53,468 nt of DNA from NCBI RefSeq assembly GCF_000006405.1, contig NW_003202153.1, positions 213,443 to 266,910 of the forward strand. Reading direction: 5' to 3'. The position numbers and the translations under genes were made by a program. Under the pieces are notes generated by a model that ran no database searches, was not told the origin of the DNA, and was given only the letters and a program-made list of their open reading frames with translations. This document shows positions 10,831 to 21,510 of the stretch, in pieces. Position 1 is the first letter of the stretch, and every line of letters starts with the position of its first letter. The DNA comes from Perkinsus marinus ATCC 50983. Taxonomy: Eukaryota; Perkinsozoa; Perkinsida; Perkinsidae.

Positions 10831-11764
10831 ACATCCGATACGCATAAGGGGAGCTAGACTCGATCATTCACATATCAGTGTTGGCTCGATCTGGCCACAC
10901 TCTAATGATAATTAAGCTAGTAACCAAACTCATAATAGCGATAATTTGGGAGCCGTTTTCCTGAGTTCGCTCCAAGCAAGAGGTGCGATCGAATGCGATA
11001 CCCTCCTTGCGGAATCCATCATTTCGCGTACCCAATGGGTCTCATTTGAGCCATTTCCCTCCAGTGCTTACCGTCAGTGGCATGGCCTCGCTAGCCTCTC
11101 TATATTGTTCGAGAAGACGACTGAAACCAGCCTCAGTATTACTGCCCATTTGAAAATTTTCTACCACGGAGTATCCCTATGGGCTCATACAGTTATCAGC
11201 AATTTTTCGCGGGACAGCGCATGTTCAACCGTGGATATGAGCCATACCAGTCCAACCCGAACGCGACGATAATCGTGAGCCTAGAAACAACGCGAGCGTT
11301 GCAGTATTCATATGACGCAGCGGAGGACGTTCTAGAACAATCTTATACCGAATCAATTGAAGTACTTCTTCACTAACGTCACAAATTATAGTAATGACTG
11401 AATCACCACGTGTATGTCATAGATCAGTTAACTCACAGCGAAAGTCACTCGCTGGAATAATCAGAAGCCCTTACAGAGGAAGGGCTATATAATCGTTATC
11501 GAGAATTGCTTGGACCATACGACGCGGCATCACAGAATATGATACCGCTACGTTTAGTAGTAATGGCCTGCTAATGGGATGAAAGAGGGAGAAGACAATT
11601 AACTCTGGCCCGCACTGCTGCATTAGCCAGACTACAGCGAGCTTCTCAGAGTTCGCAGCAATACAAAATACAGTATTAGAAGACGAAGTGGAAGAGGAAT
11701 GGTAGAGCCCAAAAGATGTGCAGTTAGAATGCGCCCGACGAGGTCTGTGTATGACGTATCGTCA
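10831..11764. other. Mostly unassigned; probable downstream exons of the 12.1-kb minus-strand gene
   Basis: No recognised family. Minus-strand frames at about 11500-11690 contain coding-like bits interrupted by stops and by possible introns. They are most simply downstream exons of the gene whose first exon is at 11765-12169. Plus-strand ORFs of 65-108 codons at 10946-11376 overlap in two frames and have no motif. Confidence 0.3.
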
Positions 11765-12169
11765 TCAGGAGTGCTGCGCCTCAGGGAGGACTTTCATGGA
11801 ATCAACAGTAAGGATATCATCGCTTTGCTGTCGGCCATGCAGAGAGCCACTGCCAACCAGATGCTCTGCAGTGGCCATCAGGTCTACTAATTTCCTCTTG
11901 TCACCGTCGTTGTAAGCCACAGCAGCGTCCTCATAGAGTTCACTAAGGAGCGCCAAGTTACGAGCCCGACGAATGTCCGCGGCCGATGCCTTATCGAGAC
12001 TCATATTCTGAATCATATCAGCAGACACCTCATTAAGATGCCGTCGTTGGTTCTCCAACAAAGAAGGATCTTCACCGTCGAGGATCGGCAAGGGAGCACA
12101 GTCTCCACACGGCGGGGGCGGCGTGAGACCGGTGGCGTTTGTCATTATCGTCGGTTTATCGCAATGCAT
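11765..12169 (-). CDS. Hypothetical protein, probable first exon
   Basis: A 134-codon open frame on the minus strand. It starts at an ATG at 12169 with a second Met eight codons on. Composition is clearly protein-like: a Pro-rich segment (LTPPPPCGDCAPLP) is followed by predicted helices (LENQRRHLNEVSADMIQNMS, then ARNLALLSELYEDAAVAY). The last residues (LPEAQHS and stop) probably lie beyond the real exon end, since a GT donor occurs near 11795 and more minus-strand coding-like sequence follows. I do not recognise the family. The helical stretch is reminiscent of repeat-type helical proteins but that is not enough to name it. Confidence 0.45.
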   Translation of the reverse strand: MHCDKPTIMTNATGLTPPPPCGDCAPLPILDGEDPSLLENQRRHLNEVSADMIQNMSLDKASAADIRRARNLALLSELYEDAAVAYNDGDKRKLVDLMATAEHLVGSGSLHGRQQSDDILTVDSMKVLPEAQHS

Positions 12170-13158
12170 TGGCGAAAAGCGCGCACAAACAATTGAGAAA
12201 AGTTACAAACTGTGGAATCGTTTCTCAGAACACCATCTTCATCGAACTCAGAATCACGACTGTCTTTCGGTGCGTGGAGAACATCGTTCCTGAGAATTTA
12301 TCGCTCCGACGTTTTCGCACTTAATCGTTCGATATCACAAACTTTTTGAACACGAACTTGCTGAATAGCGTGTTTCTTTGGCACACAGACCGATTCGTTC
12401 ATGAGACTGCGGGTTACAGGCGCCCTCTACCACCTTAGTTAGCTTCATTCGTAAGAAAAAGCACCTCGTTAGCGCCCCTAACATCCACATGGCCAACCTG
12501 CGGTTAAGGTGTTATGGGCATGACTGTTGATGGGTTATTTCGTTGCTGTGCCGGTGGCATGACGGGGTTATGCTCTATCGATGACACCGTAATTGGAGGT
12601 CAATGCAAACACTGTATTCCAAGGAGGGGAGATGAAGTTTAACATGTGTGTATGTAAGGCGCAAAGTCGTACGTAATGTCGGAAGAATGAAGGTTTTCAC
12701 GGTAGCCTCTAACTTCCCCGCGCACATGGAGGTATTCTCATACTAGTAGTCACTAGCAACTAGGATCAATCGTTGCGGTCCGGTTGGTGCACTGCTCTTC
12801 TGGGGTTGGTAAATATACGATATTCTTCCTTCACCTATCGTACTAATCGATACTTATCCCGGACTCATCACAGTAGTCCTAAGCATCACGGTTTCATGCA
12901 GTAGCCCACCAACGTTGATCTTCCTCTTTGGTGCTGCTGTGGCAACGTAGTGCTGCTACGAGCCGTAACAGGTCGTAGCATGTGACCATTCTTGTTAATC
13001 ACGAGGAAACACCAGTGGCTGGTTCTCCCATCCAGTTCTTCTGGGCAAATTTCCATGCAAAAGTCACTTGGCTGTGTTGGCTAGTTAGTAAGGAGGTACC
13101 ACACCTGTCATAACGCGCATCCGAGATAACCTTCTTCGATTATCATGTAAATCTGGGT
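12170..13158. other. Intergenic, no gene seen
   Basis: About 1 kb upstream of the 12.17-kb minus-strand start. Only short ORFs without motifs are present. Presumably it holds that gene's promoter; nothing else stands out. Confidence 0.35.
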
Positions 13159-13455
13159 GGCATAGCCGCCCCTCGAGGAGGAATTGATTGGACCGAGGTA
13201 TATCTTGGAGTGATGGCATAGCCGCCCCTTCAGGAGGAATTGATTGGACTGACGGATATCTTGGGGTTGTGGCATAGCCGCCCCTCCAGGAGGAATTGAT
13301 TGGAGTGAGGTATATCTTGGGGTTGTGGCATAGCCGCCCCTCCTGGAGGAATTGATTTGAATTGAAGTATATCTTGGGGTGGTGGCCTAGCCGCCCCTCC
13401 TGGGGGAATTGATTGGACCGAGGCATATCTTGGGATGGTGGCATAGCTGCCCCGC
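13159..13455. repeat. 56-bp minisatellite, about 5.3 copies
   Basis: A unit beginning GGCATAGCCGCCCCTC and containing AGGAATTGATTGGA and TATCTTGG repeats at 13159, 13215, 13271, 13327, 13384 and 13440, so the period is 56 bp with one 57-bp spacing. Copies differ at a few positions. Because 56 is not a multiple of three, the frame shifts at each copy, which argues against a repeat-coded protein even though minus-strand ORFs run through it. The repeat is GC-rich at the unit start and AT-rich in the middle. Confidence 0.9.
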
Positions 13456-14057
13456 CCAGCGCTGGTCACCAACTCCTCAAAGCTGCTCATGTTGATCGAG
13501 CCATGGAATGGAGAAGGGAGGTTGGAGCGGGAGGAGGTTCCCCACTGCTCTAAATCTGTGGAGGGTATCTTTCACAGATCCACAATCCACTTCTACATGT
13601 AAGAGATGTATGATATCCAACTACACGCAAACCCCAGTTTCCAGTCACTTGATTTAACCAGGGAATATGTCATTCCCTGTCGTCTATTCTACAGTCATAG
13701 TCACCTCGTCGAACCAATCTGCAATTGCAGTGTGGTGGCACGAGTCTTCGCACCATTCTGTGGGTCTTTAGTATTGTTGGGTTACGAGTGTGACTGAGTC
13801 AATCGTCTGTAGGGGGTTATGAGTCTCCAGTGGAGACTCTCCACTCTAGTATAGCGCTGCCTCTGCACTCTTATGGGAGCTGCTTCTAGCAGCTGATAGC
13901 CGCCTGTGATGGTGTGCGCGCTCGCTGGTCGTAATATAAGTCTACTACGATGACTCGTCAGTGATGAGTTTTACAAACGATTTATCTGTGGGATTGTTGG
14001 CTCTCCAGAGTAAGGAGATCATGGTTCTTAGCAGTTATTGTGTGCATTCTTGAGGCT
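13456..14057. other. Intergenic upstream of Ku70
   Basis: About 600 bp between the minisatellite and the Ku70 start. A 63-codon ORF at 13606 has no motif. It should contain the Ku70 promoter; I see no clear element. Confidence 0.35.
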
Positions 14058-17000
14058 ATGGACGTCAGCACTGCGGCTGACACCGCTGATTTGGCGTTCA
14101 ACGCTGAGACGGCACTGAAAGGGGACGCTTTCGGTAGGGGTGGCATAGCATCAGTAAAGCTTCACAAACCTCCATTGTTCGACCTCCGCTCCTAGTAAGA
14201 CTGTGACTACATTCGGGGCCTTTCAGACCACTTTGATGAAGTTGAAGATGATTCCCAGAAGAAGTCGCGAGATGCGGTAAGGCGAGCTTCAGGAAGTTCA
14301 CTCGTAGTGGACACACATCGTCGTCGAGGACTAACTAGGATAATACGTAGAGTCATATGTGGCCATGTAACTATCTTATCGATAAGACTTCAGCCGTGCC
14401 TACTCTCATTAGGGCCCTTTACTAGAGTCTTCTAGTCCGGCTTCACATACTTCCCTAATTGTCATTTCAGGTCATCTTCCTCCTCGATGTGTCCAACGTA
14501 GACACACTTTTCACTCCGGAAGCACCCGTAGCTGGTGACGGACAAGGGCTGTATGGAAGTGGGGAGGCCAGTGGGAGGAGGACGTCGTGCATCAACAACG
14601 TGCTCGAAACGCTGGCGAATCTTATGAGGTCCAAGATCATTGGTAGACCTGAAGATATGACCGGGCTGGTGGGATCGTTGAATGCTAGTCGCTCTGAATG
14701 ACGATGTTGCTCCCCGGCTAGATACTCTACAACACCGCAGGTGCTGATGTGAACCCGATGGAGCTAGCTGGAGTCACTGTGAGCAATTCTCAATGCTTTC
14801 CTTGCCGACGCCCGCTACAGGTGGTCCAGGACCTCCAACAGCCATCTGCCTCCCGTATCCGGGAAATCCTGGATCTGGCAGTCACCTTAGACCGCGCCGT
14901 ACGCCTCGAGAATTCGAAGGTCATTTTACGGGGTGCTCCTTAGGAGTTCGACCGCCGATGGAGGAAGGGCCCTCCGTCCATATCTCCGGCGTTCGCCCTC
15001 CACAACGCGTTTTGGGTTGCCAGTGAGTTGGTTACACCTGTGATAAGCTGAGGATCTGAGTCATCGAAGGTAACATTTTTCAAAGTCACGCGGCTAAAGG
15101 CAATATCGGACGTCGAGTATATGTCATCACTAATGATGATAATCCCAGTGGGAGTCCACAGGAGAGGAAAGCCGCGGAAATGAAGGCACTCGATGTCGGC
15201 GCCAATGGTGAGGGTGGATCGTCGGGTTTAAGCAGATCTCTACTGACAGATACTGATATCGACTTGGCGGTCTTGGGGATTAACAGCTCCGAGGAAGCAC
15301 AACGATTTGACGTCATGAAGGTAGGCAATCGTCCGATGAGGGGAACTTGTGATAGTTGCCGCTGCTCACGATGGTCTTCCATCAGTACTGGGCAAACGTG
15401 ATACCTCTACCTGATGAAGTCGAGGAGTCTCGCGATCCCAAGAAGTGAGCTGTTGATATTACTTTATCACAAGTCATTGTCGCGGCTCAGATTTCTAGAG
15501 AATACCCGTGGCATAATGGAAGACTTAGCCACAGTTATTCGACGGAAGGAGTACCATCTCGGGAAAGGAGTGATGGAAGTAGGCTGATTATTGGTAGGTA
15601 CAAAGTGAGATCCTTGAATCGATGCAACCTCACTTTCGCTGGTGCCCCCGACTATGTGGCTGCCGTCCAGGTCTACTGTCATGTCAAGGAAGCCATCACG
15701 CCTCACCCAGTGAGTCATAATTAATACATAGAAGCTGCTCCTTGGCCCTGCCCTCACTCAGGCAGATGCTGAGCAGTCATTACGCGGATTTCTCAGGTCT
15801 ATCTCCATCCAGAGAGCCATAAGCTGCTGAAGAGTGAAACCCGTTGGATTAATGAGGACAATGGAGCGATGCTAGACAGGGACACTGAAGTGGGCTTAGC
15901 TGACCTCCAAGGAAAAATTGAGTGCTATTGGAGCAGGTTCGTACGTATGTGGACTTTGGCGGTGAGCATGTGCCGATCACTCGAGAAGACGTCGTGAAGA
16001 TGAAGTCGTAATAAGCTTTCGGGCTGTTTTACCTAATCTACTAGTCTCAACCAGTTTCAAAACCGATGAGAACGATCGAGACAGAAGCAACATGATAGCA
16101 GTGCCGCCTCTCGGTGGTGAGGGAGGGCAAGAGGGGGCGGAGGAAGAGGTCATCAGCGGATCATTGGAAGTGATCGGCTTCAAGAGCAGACGGAAGGTGG
16201 GTCATCATCCTCATACTGTTATAGTGTTAGTTATTCTAATGGCACGGTATTTTATATACTCTATCTTCAGTTGAAGTTCCAACATCGTATCGGACACGGA
16301 TACTTCCTATACCCTCATGAAGGGAGGATCACCGGCTCAAAGAGACTGGTCCTCAGCAACATCAGGACTTCGTTGAACATGCACTTGTGTGACTCTTCAG
16401 GTTGAGGCACTATGCTGTCGCATGGCTAAGCGTGAGAAGGTCGCCTTCGTGAGGTGAGCTGCGTTAACGACCAGAGCAGCTACTCAACAGTCCGACGCAG
16501 GTTCGTCGCTCGTGCCAATGCCCAACCAATCTTCGGCGCTCTCTCACCGCAAATGCCCGATGAGGCCTCTCAGACTTCAGGAGGCTTGGTGAGCTATTAG
16601 TCCGAGGCGCTGAAGGCAGCTGACCTCTTTACAGGTGCTCCTTCCCCTACCATTTGCTGACGACATTAGATCGCTCGAACTACCAGGTGGGACCATCTCC
16701 ACTGTTACTCAGTCGACATTACTCTTCAGGGACCAGCGTAGACGAGGTGATCTCACAGGAAGAACAAAAACAACAGGTAGGCTGTGGGCTCTCTGGCAAT
16801 CATCGAGTTCCATACATCATAGATTGAAGCCGCCAAGTCGATAATAAGAGGCTTCAGGATAAGTCATTGGTCGCCGTACTCTATCGATAATCCCTCACTG
16901 AAGTTGTTCTATGCCGGGGTGAGCTCCCCATCTGATTGTGGGTGAACACGTTGTTGGAGTGCTCCCGTTTTAGCTGGAGGCGTTGGCCTTGGGAGGCGAC

Positions 17001-17403
17001 CTTGCCAGGGACGCAGTACAAGACCTGCTACTTCCGAATGAGCGTAAAGGTGAATTGGCTAAGGACCATGTTGAGGCGTGGAAGCAGACGCTGGGGGTTG
17101 ACGGTGACCAAACGATTCGGTCCGCTGGAGTGCAAGGTCGGTTGCCTGTAGATCTCTCGTCTCCACCAGCCAAGCGGCCGCGTGCTGCAGAGCCTTTCAC
17201 TATGGGCCTCGCTGTTGTACGAGCGAAGGTCCTCGATGGCACGGTGAGTAACGAGTGCTCGAATCTCGTGCTGAAGTGATCCCGTGTGTTCCCAGTTAAG
17301 CCGTCTCACTGTGTCGCAGTTGAAGGACATCCTCAGGGAGCAGCGGCAGAGCACGAACGGGAAGAAGCAGGAACTAATTGACCGCATTTGTCACCTTGTT
17401 TAA
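14058..17403 (+). CDS. KU70: Ku70 (XRCC6-like) DNA end-binding protein with SAP domain
   Basis: Ku70 pairs with Ku80 to bind DNA ends in non-homologous end joining and at telomeres. ATG at 14058 (MDVSTAADTADLAFNA). Exons at 14200-14280 (IRGLSDHFDEVEDDSQKK) and 14470-14700 (VIFLLDVSNVDTLF, then LANLMRSKIIGRPEDM) match the start of the vWA-like domain. Around 14825-15010 it has LQVVQDLQQPSASRI and ALHNAFWVAS. At 15110-15320, RRVYVITNDDNPSGSPQERK matches the human LFTNEDNPHG region, followed by DIDLAVLGI. At 16636, LLPLPFADDIRSLELP matches FLPFADDKRKMP. At 16977, LEALALGGDLARD matches LEALALDL. The final exon (about 17320-17403) is a SAP DNA-binding motif, LKDILREQRQSTNGKKQELI, ending at TAA. 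Many introns; middle exons are not individually placed. Confidence 0.9.
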
Positions 17404-18133
17404 TTATCCATTGGAGTTTCCTTTCTTACCATCCCTCGCGTTCTATGAGTCGCTGTAGCTCGTCCGGGTGATGTAGTCTAATTAGACGCGCCGCGCAGTA
17501 CCTTTTGCACATCCTTGACAAAAGGATTAATCCAGCAAGACGCTTGACTAATGACGCAGGCCTTGCCACGGAATCTCAAGCATACCGAATCCATTTTATC
17601 CAAGTAGTCAACACTCGTGAGATACACAGTCCTGCCGCGACGCAACTATTGGAACTTTATCGTCAAGCCCAGTGCTCGAGGGCACACCCTTGGTCATCTG
17701 TAGCTTGATGTCTGTTGCTCCTGTCTTCGAAAGAAAAACAGCCTGCATTTGCAGAGGCATATTTTCTTCCTAATCCGTTCGCAACGTTATGCTGAGTATA
17801 TGACCCCTCTTTTTACCAGTAATTGGCGATCTCGACTCTCATAAGTCACGAGCGACTAGATATGATGAGGGACCGCTCCGGCCCAGCCCAGGCCTGGTTC
17901 TGGTGAGGTATTGATAGTGTTCACGTCAACATGGATGCGACTCAGGCTGTGCCAACTGCCCCGTTGCGGGATAATCCCAGGTGACTTGGGCGGAGGCAGT
18001 GAATCGCGCTGCAAGATTGAGTTAGATTGATACACTCCAAATCACATACTCAACACATGACTGTTGGGACACGGTACATCGGGATTGCACTGCTGACGTT
18101 AATCGCACATGAATCATCGTATAGAGTGACAGC
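17404..18133. other. Intergenic between convergent Ku70 and secreted-protein genes
   Basis: About 730 bp lying between two genes that converge. A 67-codon plus-strand ORF at 17505 has no motif. No gene or repeat is supported. Confidence 0.35.
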
Positions 18134-19484
18134 CTACACTTGAGCGATCTCTATTAACACGGTGTTTGAATAATCCTTGATCCACTCAGAGCTCGCAAAG
18201 TACGGATGCACTAGCGAATTGTCAGTTACCCAGTTCATGATGGACAGTATTCCTTTCGCGGGAGACGAAGGAGTCTTCTGTCCGAGGAGCCTCGCAGCTG
18301 AGGTGCCGAACGCCATTAGCTGCTCTGCGCATTGAACTTCCAATTCAAGTCTCTGTGGCCTCTTGCTCAAAGTGCGAATTGAACCTCTCGATTCCATTAT
18401 CATCTTGCGAAATTTAGACATATCAAACCGGGGCTTGATTGACCTGAAGACCAGGACTCCACATCACGCTCAATAACAGACCATTGAAATCAGAGCATCG
18501 GCGCCTCCTACGCGGCTGGCTTTCTATCTGAGACGGGGAAATGTGGGCGCAATTACTTGTCAAGAACGTCCGCAGAGAGCATAGCAATTCTGAATCCGTC
18601 AGTCGGGTGAGATAAGGTTAGAGTGCTCCGATACGTTGCGATCGGTACCTAATTGAATCGCGTGTCACGGAATCGTCGTGACATAAACCGCTCGAGCTCA
18701 TACACTCCTCCGAGGGTCGATACGGCTTCTGGCATGCACCTCGGTTGTGTACTCGCATAAATGCCGATCTATGCTTTTATCAGGCGCTCCGTTGTAGACC
18801 AGACCTCTGAAAGTCCAAACTTAGTGCTCGGAGTGTCACTGGCCGACGTTCTTCCTTTGCTTACTCCTTTGGGTCCCACTTGCTCTGGTCTATAAGCTTT
18901 CGATCGACTATGATAGTGAATTCGGTTCCAGCATAGTTCCTGCCATCGAGCTGATGACCGAGAAAACTATCAAGGCATCTACTTCGAGCGACGCATTTCC
19001 GTTATGTCGGTTATCATGGCAGCTCCTTCGTCTGTTTGTGTAACGTCAGAACCGAATACAACCTGGAATCGTCGTCGTTCACCATAAAAGGCACCAATTG
19101 GAGGAGCAATACAGACCTCGACGAAATTTCCGTTCCCGAGTTCCTTCTGGATATGCGAATGTTGGCGTTTGAAGACCTAACACATTGGTCTTTGTACAAG
19201 TCGTCAGTCACTGGTTGTCTTCCGAGAGCGAAAACCCCACCGACCATGAGTTCCGTTTCCTCTGATATTCGCTGGTTTTTCTTCTGAAAGCGAACAGGCT
19301 GAAGTCGTGACGACAGCGTGATGCTTACCTTGTCACCCCAGGTGTCTTTCGGCTCGTTGTAGCTCATGTACTCGGGCGCTACTTTCAATCGACCAAAGGC
19401 ACCCAGCTTTCCATGGCTCAATTCAATGCAGCAGAAGCCAAGAATGACCACGGAAGTGAAAGAACGGTTAGTCGAGGGAATCAT
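18134..19484 (-). CDS. Secreted hypothetical protein, multi-exon
   Basis: The first exon starts at 19484 with a good signal peptide: MIPSTNRS, a hydrophobic core (FTSVVILGFCCIEL), then SHG as a likely cleavage site. A 45-nt GT-AG intron that keeps the frame open may lie at about 19286-19330. The chain continues to about 19014 (SEETELMVGGVFALGRQPVT). A further exon near 18890-18975 reads GRNYAGTEFTIIVDRKLIDQ. The last exon, 18134-18421, reads RPQRLELEVQCAEQLMAFG and ends IEIAQV. I infer these belong to one gene from strand, spacing and donor/acceptor sites. I recognise no domain. Secreted lineage-specific proteins are expected in a parasitic protist, but the role is unknown. Confidence 0.5.
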
Positions 19485-20300
19485 AAAGCTGAATACAGCG
19501 GACTGGAAATAAGGAGGAGAATCATTGTTCGAGCGGTGGAGGCCTTCCTAGCGAAATTTGAGCAATGCGGCGATCCGCGGTCAATGAACAAGTTCGTTAT
19601 GATTCTAGGCTCGGGCGATAAGATTCTCATATATATTGGAGGTACAGGACTGTGCGGACAAATATTGGTGGAAGAGGAGGATTCGACTGGAATCAGTGAC
19701 AACCTATGGACAACATGGATGTACTCCTGCACTCGAAGACGGCGAGCAGGGTGTCTCGATTGAGAAGTGTGGATATTCCTTGCTCGAATTTCGAGATCAA
19801 CTACATTAGAGAGTTCAACACGACTCACCACGCACAACGACAACAGCTGCTTCAATCGACCACGCCCTAATTTTCTTTCACCGTCTCCCTCGCCTTCGAC
19901 GATTACGCGGCCCATCAGCCTCGCTGTCCTCATCTGACTCGCTCTCTAATCGTCGCGGCCGAAGCTGCCTCGCACGTTGGTTACTCTAAATCACATTCGA
20001 GGAAACCGTCGGATTATTCAGAAACTTTTGCAGTAGTCCTATGTAGCCCACCCGTTGCACTTGACGGCGTCGTTGTTTCCGAGCTCGAGATAGTGAAGCA
20101 CATCCTCCGATGATGCCCAGGACCCCGGACCCTACAGAGACGCCTTCGCCCCAAGCAGATGCTTCAGCGTCTACCTATAAGGGCCCACCTCACCCAGTGA
20201 CGCCAGTGATCATACCTATCGAGATGCATCTCGTTGAGTTGGAACAATGTGATTGAATCTCATCATAATTCAGCAGAGAACTAATGCCGCAGAGAGGTAA
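19485..20300. other. Intergenic, ambiguous ORFs
   Basis: ORFs of 116 codons (+, 19413-19763) and 150 codons (-, 19481-19933) overlap each other and the secreted-protein first exon. Neither shows a recognisable motif. I annotate no gene here. Confidence 0.3.
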
Positions 20301-20423
20301 TGGAGTTTCACCCGTTTTACGTGAAGTGGTGTATTACTCGGTGAAAAACGCGATATTCGTGGTATGCAGTAGTCGCGAAATATGTTTTTCATTGGTGTTC
20401 TTCATATCACAGGTGAAACTCCA
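20301..20423. mobile_element. MITE-like element, copy 1
   Basis: 123 bp bounded by TGGAGTTTCACC and GGTGAAACTCCA, a 12-bp perfect terminal inverted repeat. The interior contains CGGTGAAAAACGCGATATT and AGTAGTCGCGAAATATGTTT, shared almost base for base with the copy at 40318-40445. It has no coding capacity. Target-site duplication is not clear. A non-autonomous DNA transposon family is the simplest reading. Confidence 0.85.
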
Positions 20424-21510
20424 ATATATGAATGCCAAAGTTGTAACAGCAGTCGATGCTTAGTAAGCATTGCTTACCAATGCTGCGTATGATGCTGATG
20501 TATTGGCTTGCATGTGAGAATAGGATGACACCCTTTAGGGCTCACTCGAGGGCGAGCATGCATCGCTCCACACTGTACTGAGTCGTGACCGAGACTACTG
20601 TGATGGTGATGATGTGGAGGGGAGCCGAGATGGGGAGTATGTCCGTCGAATAAAGACAGACCCCTGTCAAATATCATCGCTTTCTTTAGAAATGATGAAC
20701 ACATCCTCCACAGTTGTGTGCGACTCACCAGAATGCTGTTATATGGGGCGCTACTGCGAGGTCTTCGAGGTTGACTGGGGATGAGGAGTGACAATGCGGA
20801 TACAAATCCATGCGGAATAAAAAGAGCCAATTATAGTGAGTCTTTAACGGTCATGGAAGCGTCCGGTCGGTCAAATGCAATAGATTCTCGATAGTCCGTT
20901 CCTGATTGGATTCTGATGGCATGCATTGACGCACAGAACACCCCCAATGCATCGAAACAACTACGGCGCAACTAGGACGGAACCTTGGCTTCTTCAAGTG
21001 AAGGTAAGTAAAAGAACCTCGTTATCAAGTTGATGAGGAGGTTCTTCTACTTACTAGTATCAAACCAATATCACTAATATCAATTCTTCGTGCCCACCTG
21101 GACGCATTTGCCGAGTATTCGCAATAGTGACATCGGTCTCGATACCACCCTTGCCAACCCTAACAAGCCCATCAAAGAGATACGAATCATCGAGGGCTCA
21201 CTGAATCGGCGAAAAGACGGTGAAGTGAGAATTCTTCCCGTGTGAGACGATGGTGTGCAATACAACATGAGCATCCAATAGCTCAGCTCATTGGCTCTCA
21301 GTGCCCATTAAGAGTATGAACACAACATTGCAGATATAAGGAAAAATCAAATGCCATGATAGGCCGACGAGAAGATTCTTAGCCTTCTATGAGCTGTGAC
21401 AATGACCAGACTGAAGGGTAGCTCCCCAAAGTTGCTCACTGCCTGAATCCAGTAATGCTAGGCCAGTACGGAGTGCAGTGAGACCAACATTTCACTTCAA
21501 GCCGAGGAAG
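20424..21510. other. Intergenic with imperfect hairpin
   Basis: No gene supported. A 118-codon minus-strand ORF at 20474-20830 has a His-rich stretch from a CAC/GTG run but no motif. A 17-bp inverted repeat at 21004-21054 is listed separately. Confidence 0.35.
21004..21054. repeat. 17-bp inverted repeat with splice-donor-like ends
   Basis: GTAAGTAAAAGAACCTC at 21004-21020 pairs, with one mismatch, with GAGGTTCTTCTACTTAC at 21038-21054. Each end reads GTAAGTA outward-in on one strand, a splice-donor consensus. It may be a small MITE or chance palindrome; there is no other copy in the window. Confidence 0.6.

Noticed and set aside
13159-13455. CRISPR-like array
   Set aside because: The units are contiguous tandem repeats without variable spacers, and the DNA is eukaryotic.
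13085-13490. Repeat-encoded protein over the minisatellite
   Set aside because: The 56-bp period shifts frame every copy, so the repeated peptide is not preserved.
17240-17270. T-arm-like stem ACGAG/CTCGT around CTCGAAT in a Ku70 intron
   Set aside because: The loop is 9 nt, and there is no acceptor or T-run; too weak to add to the tRNA-relic series.
19413-19763. 116-codon plus-strand ORF considered as a proteasome-chaperone-like protein
   Set aside because: The resemblance was vague, and the 5' part overlaps the signal-peptide exon on the other strand.
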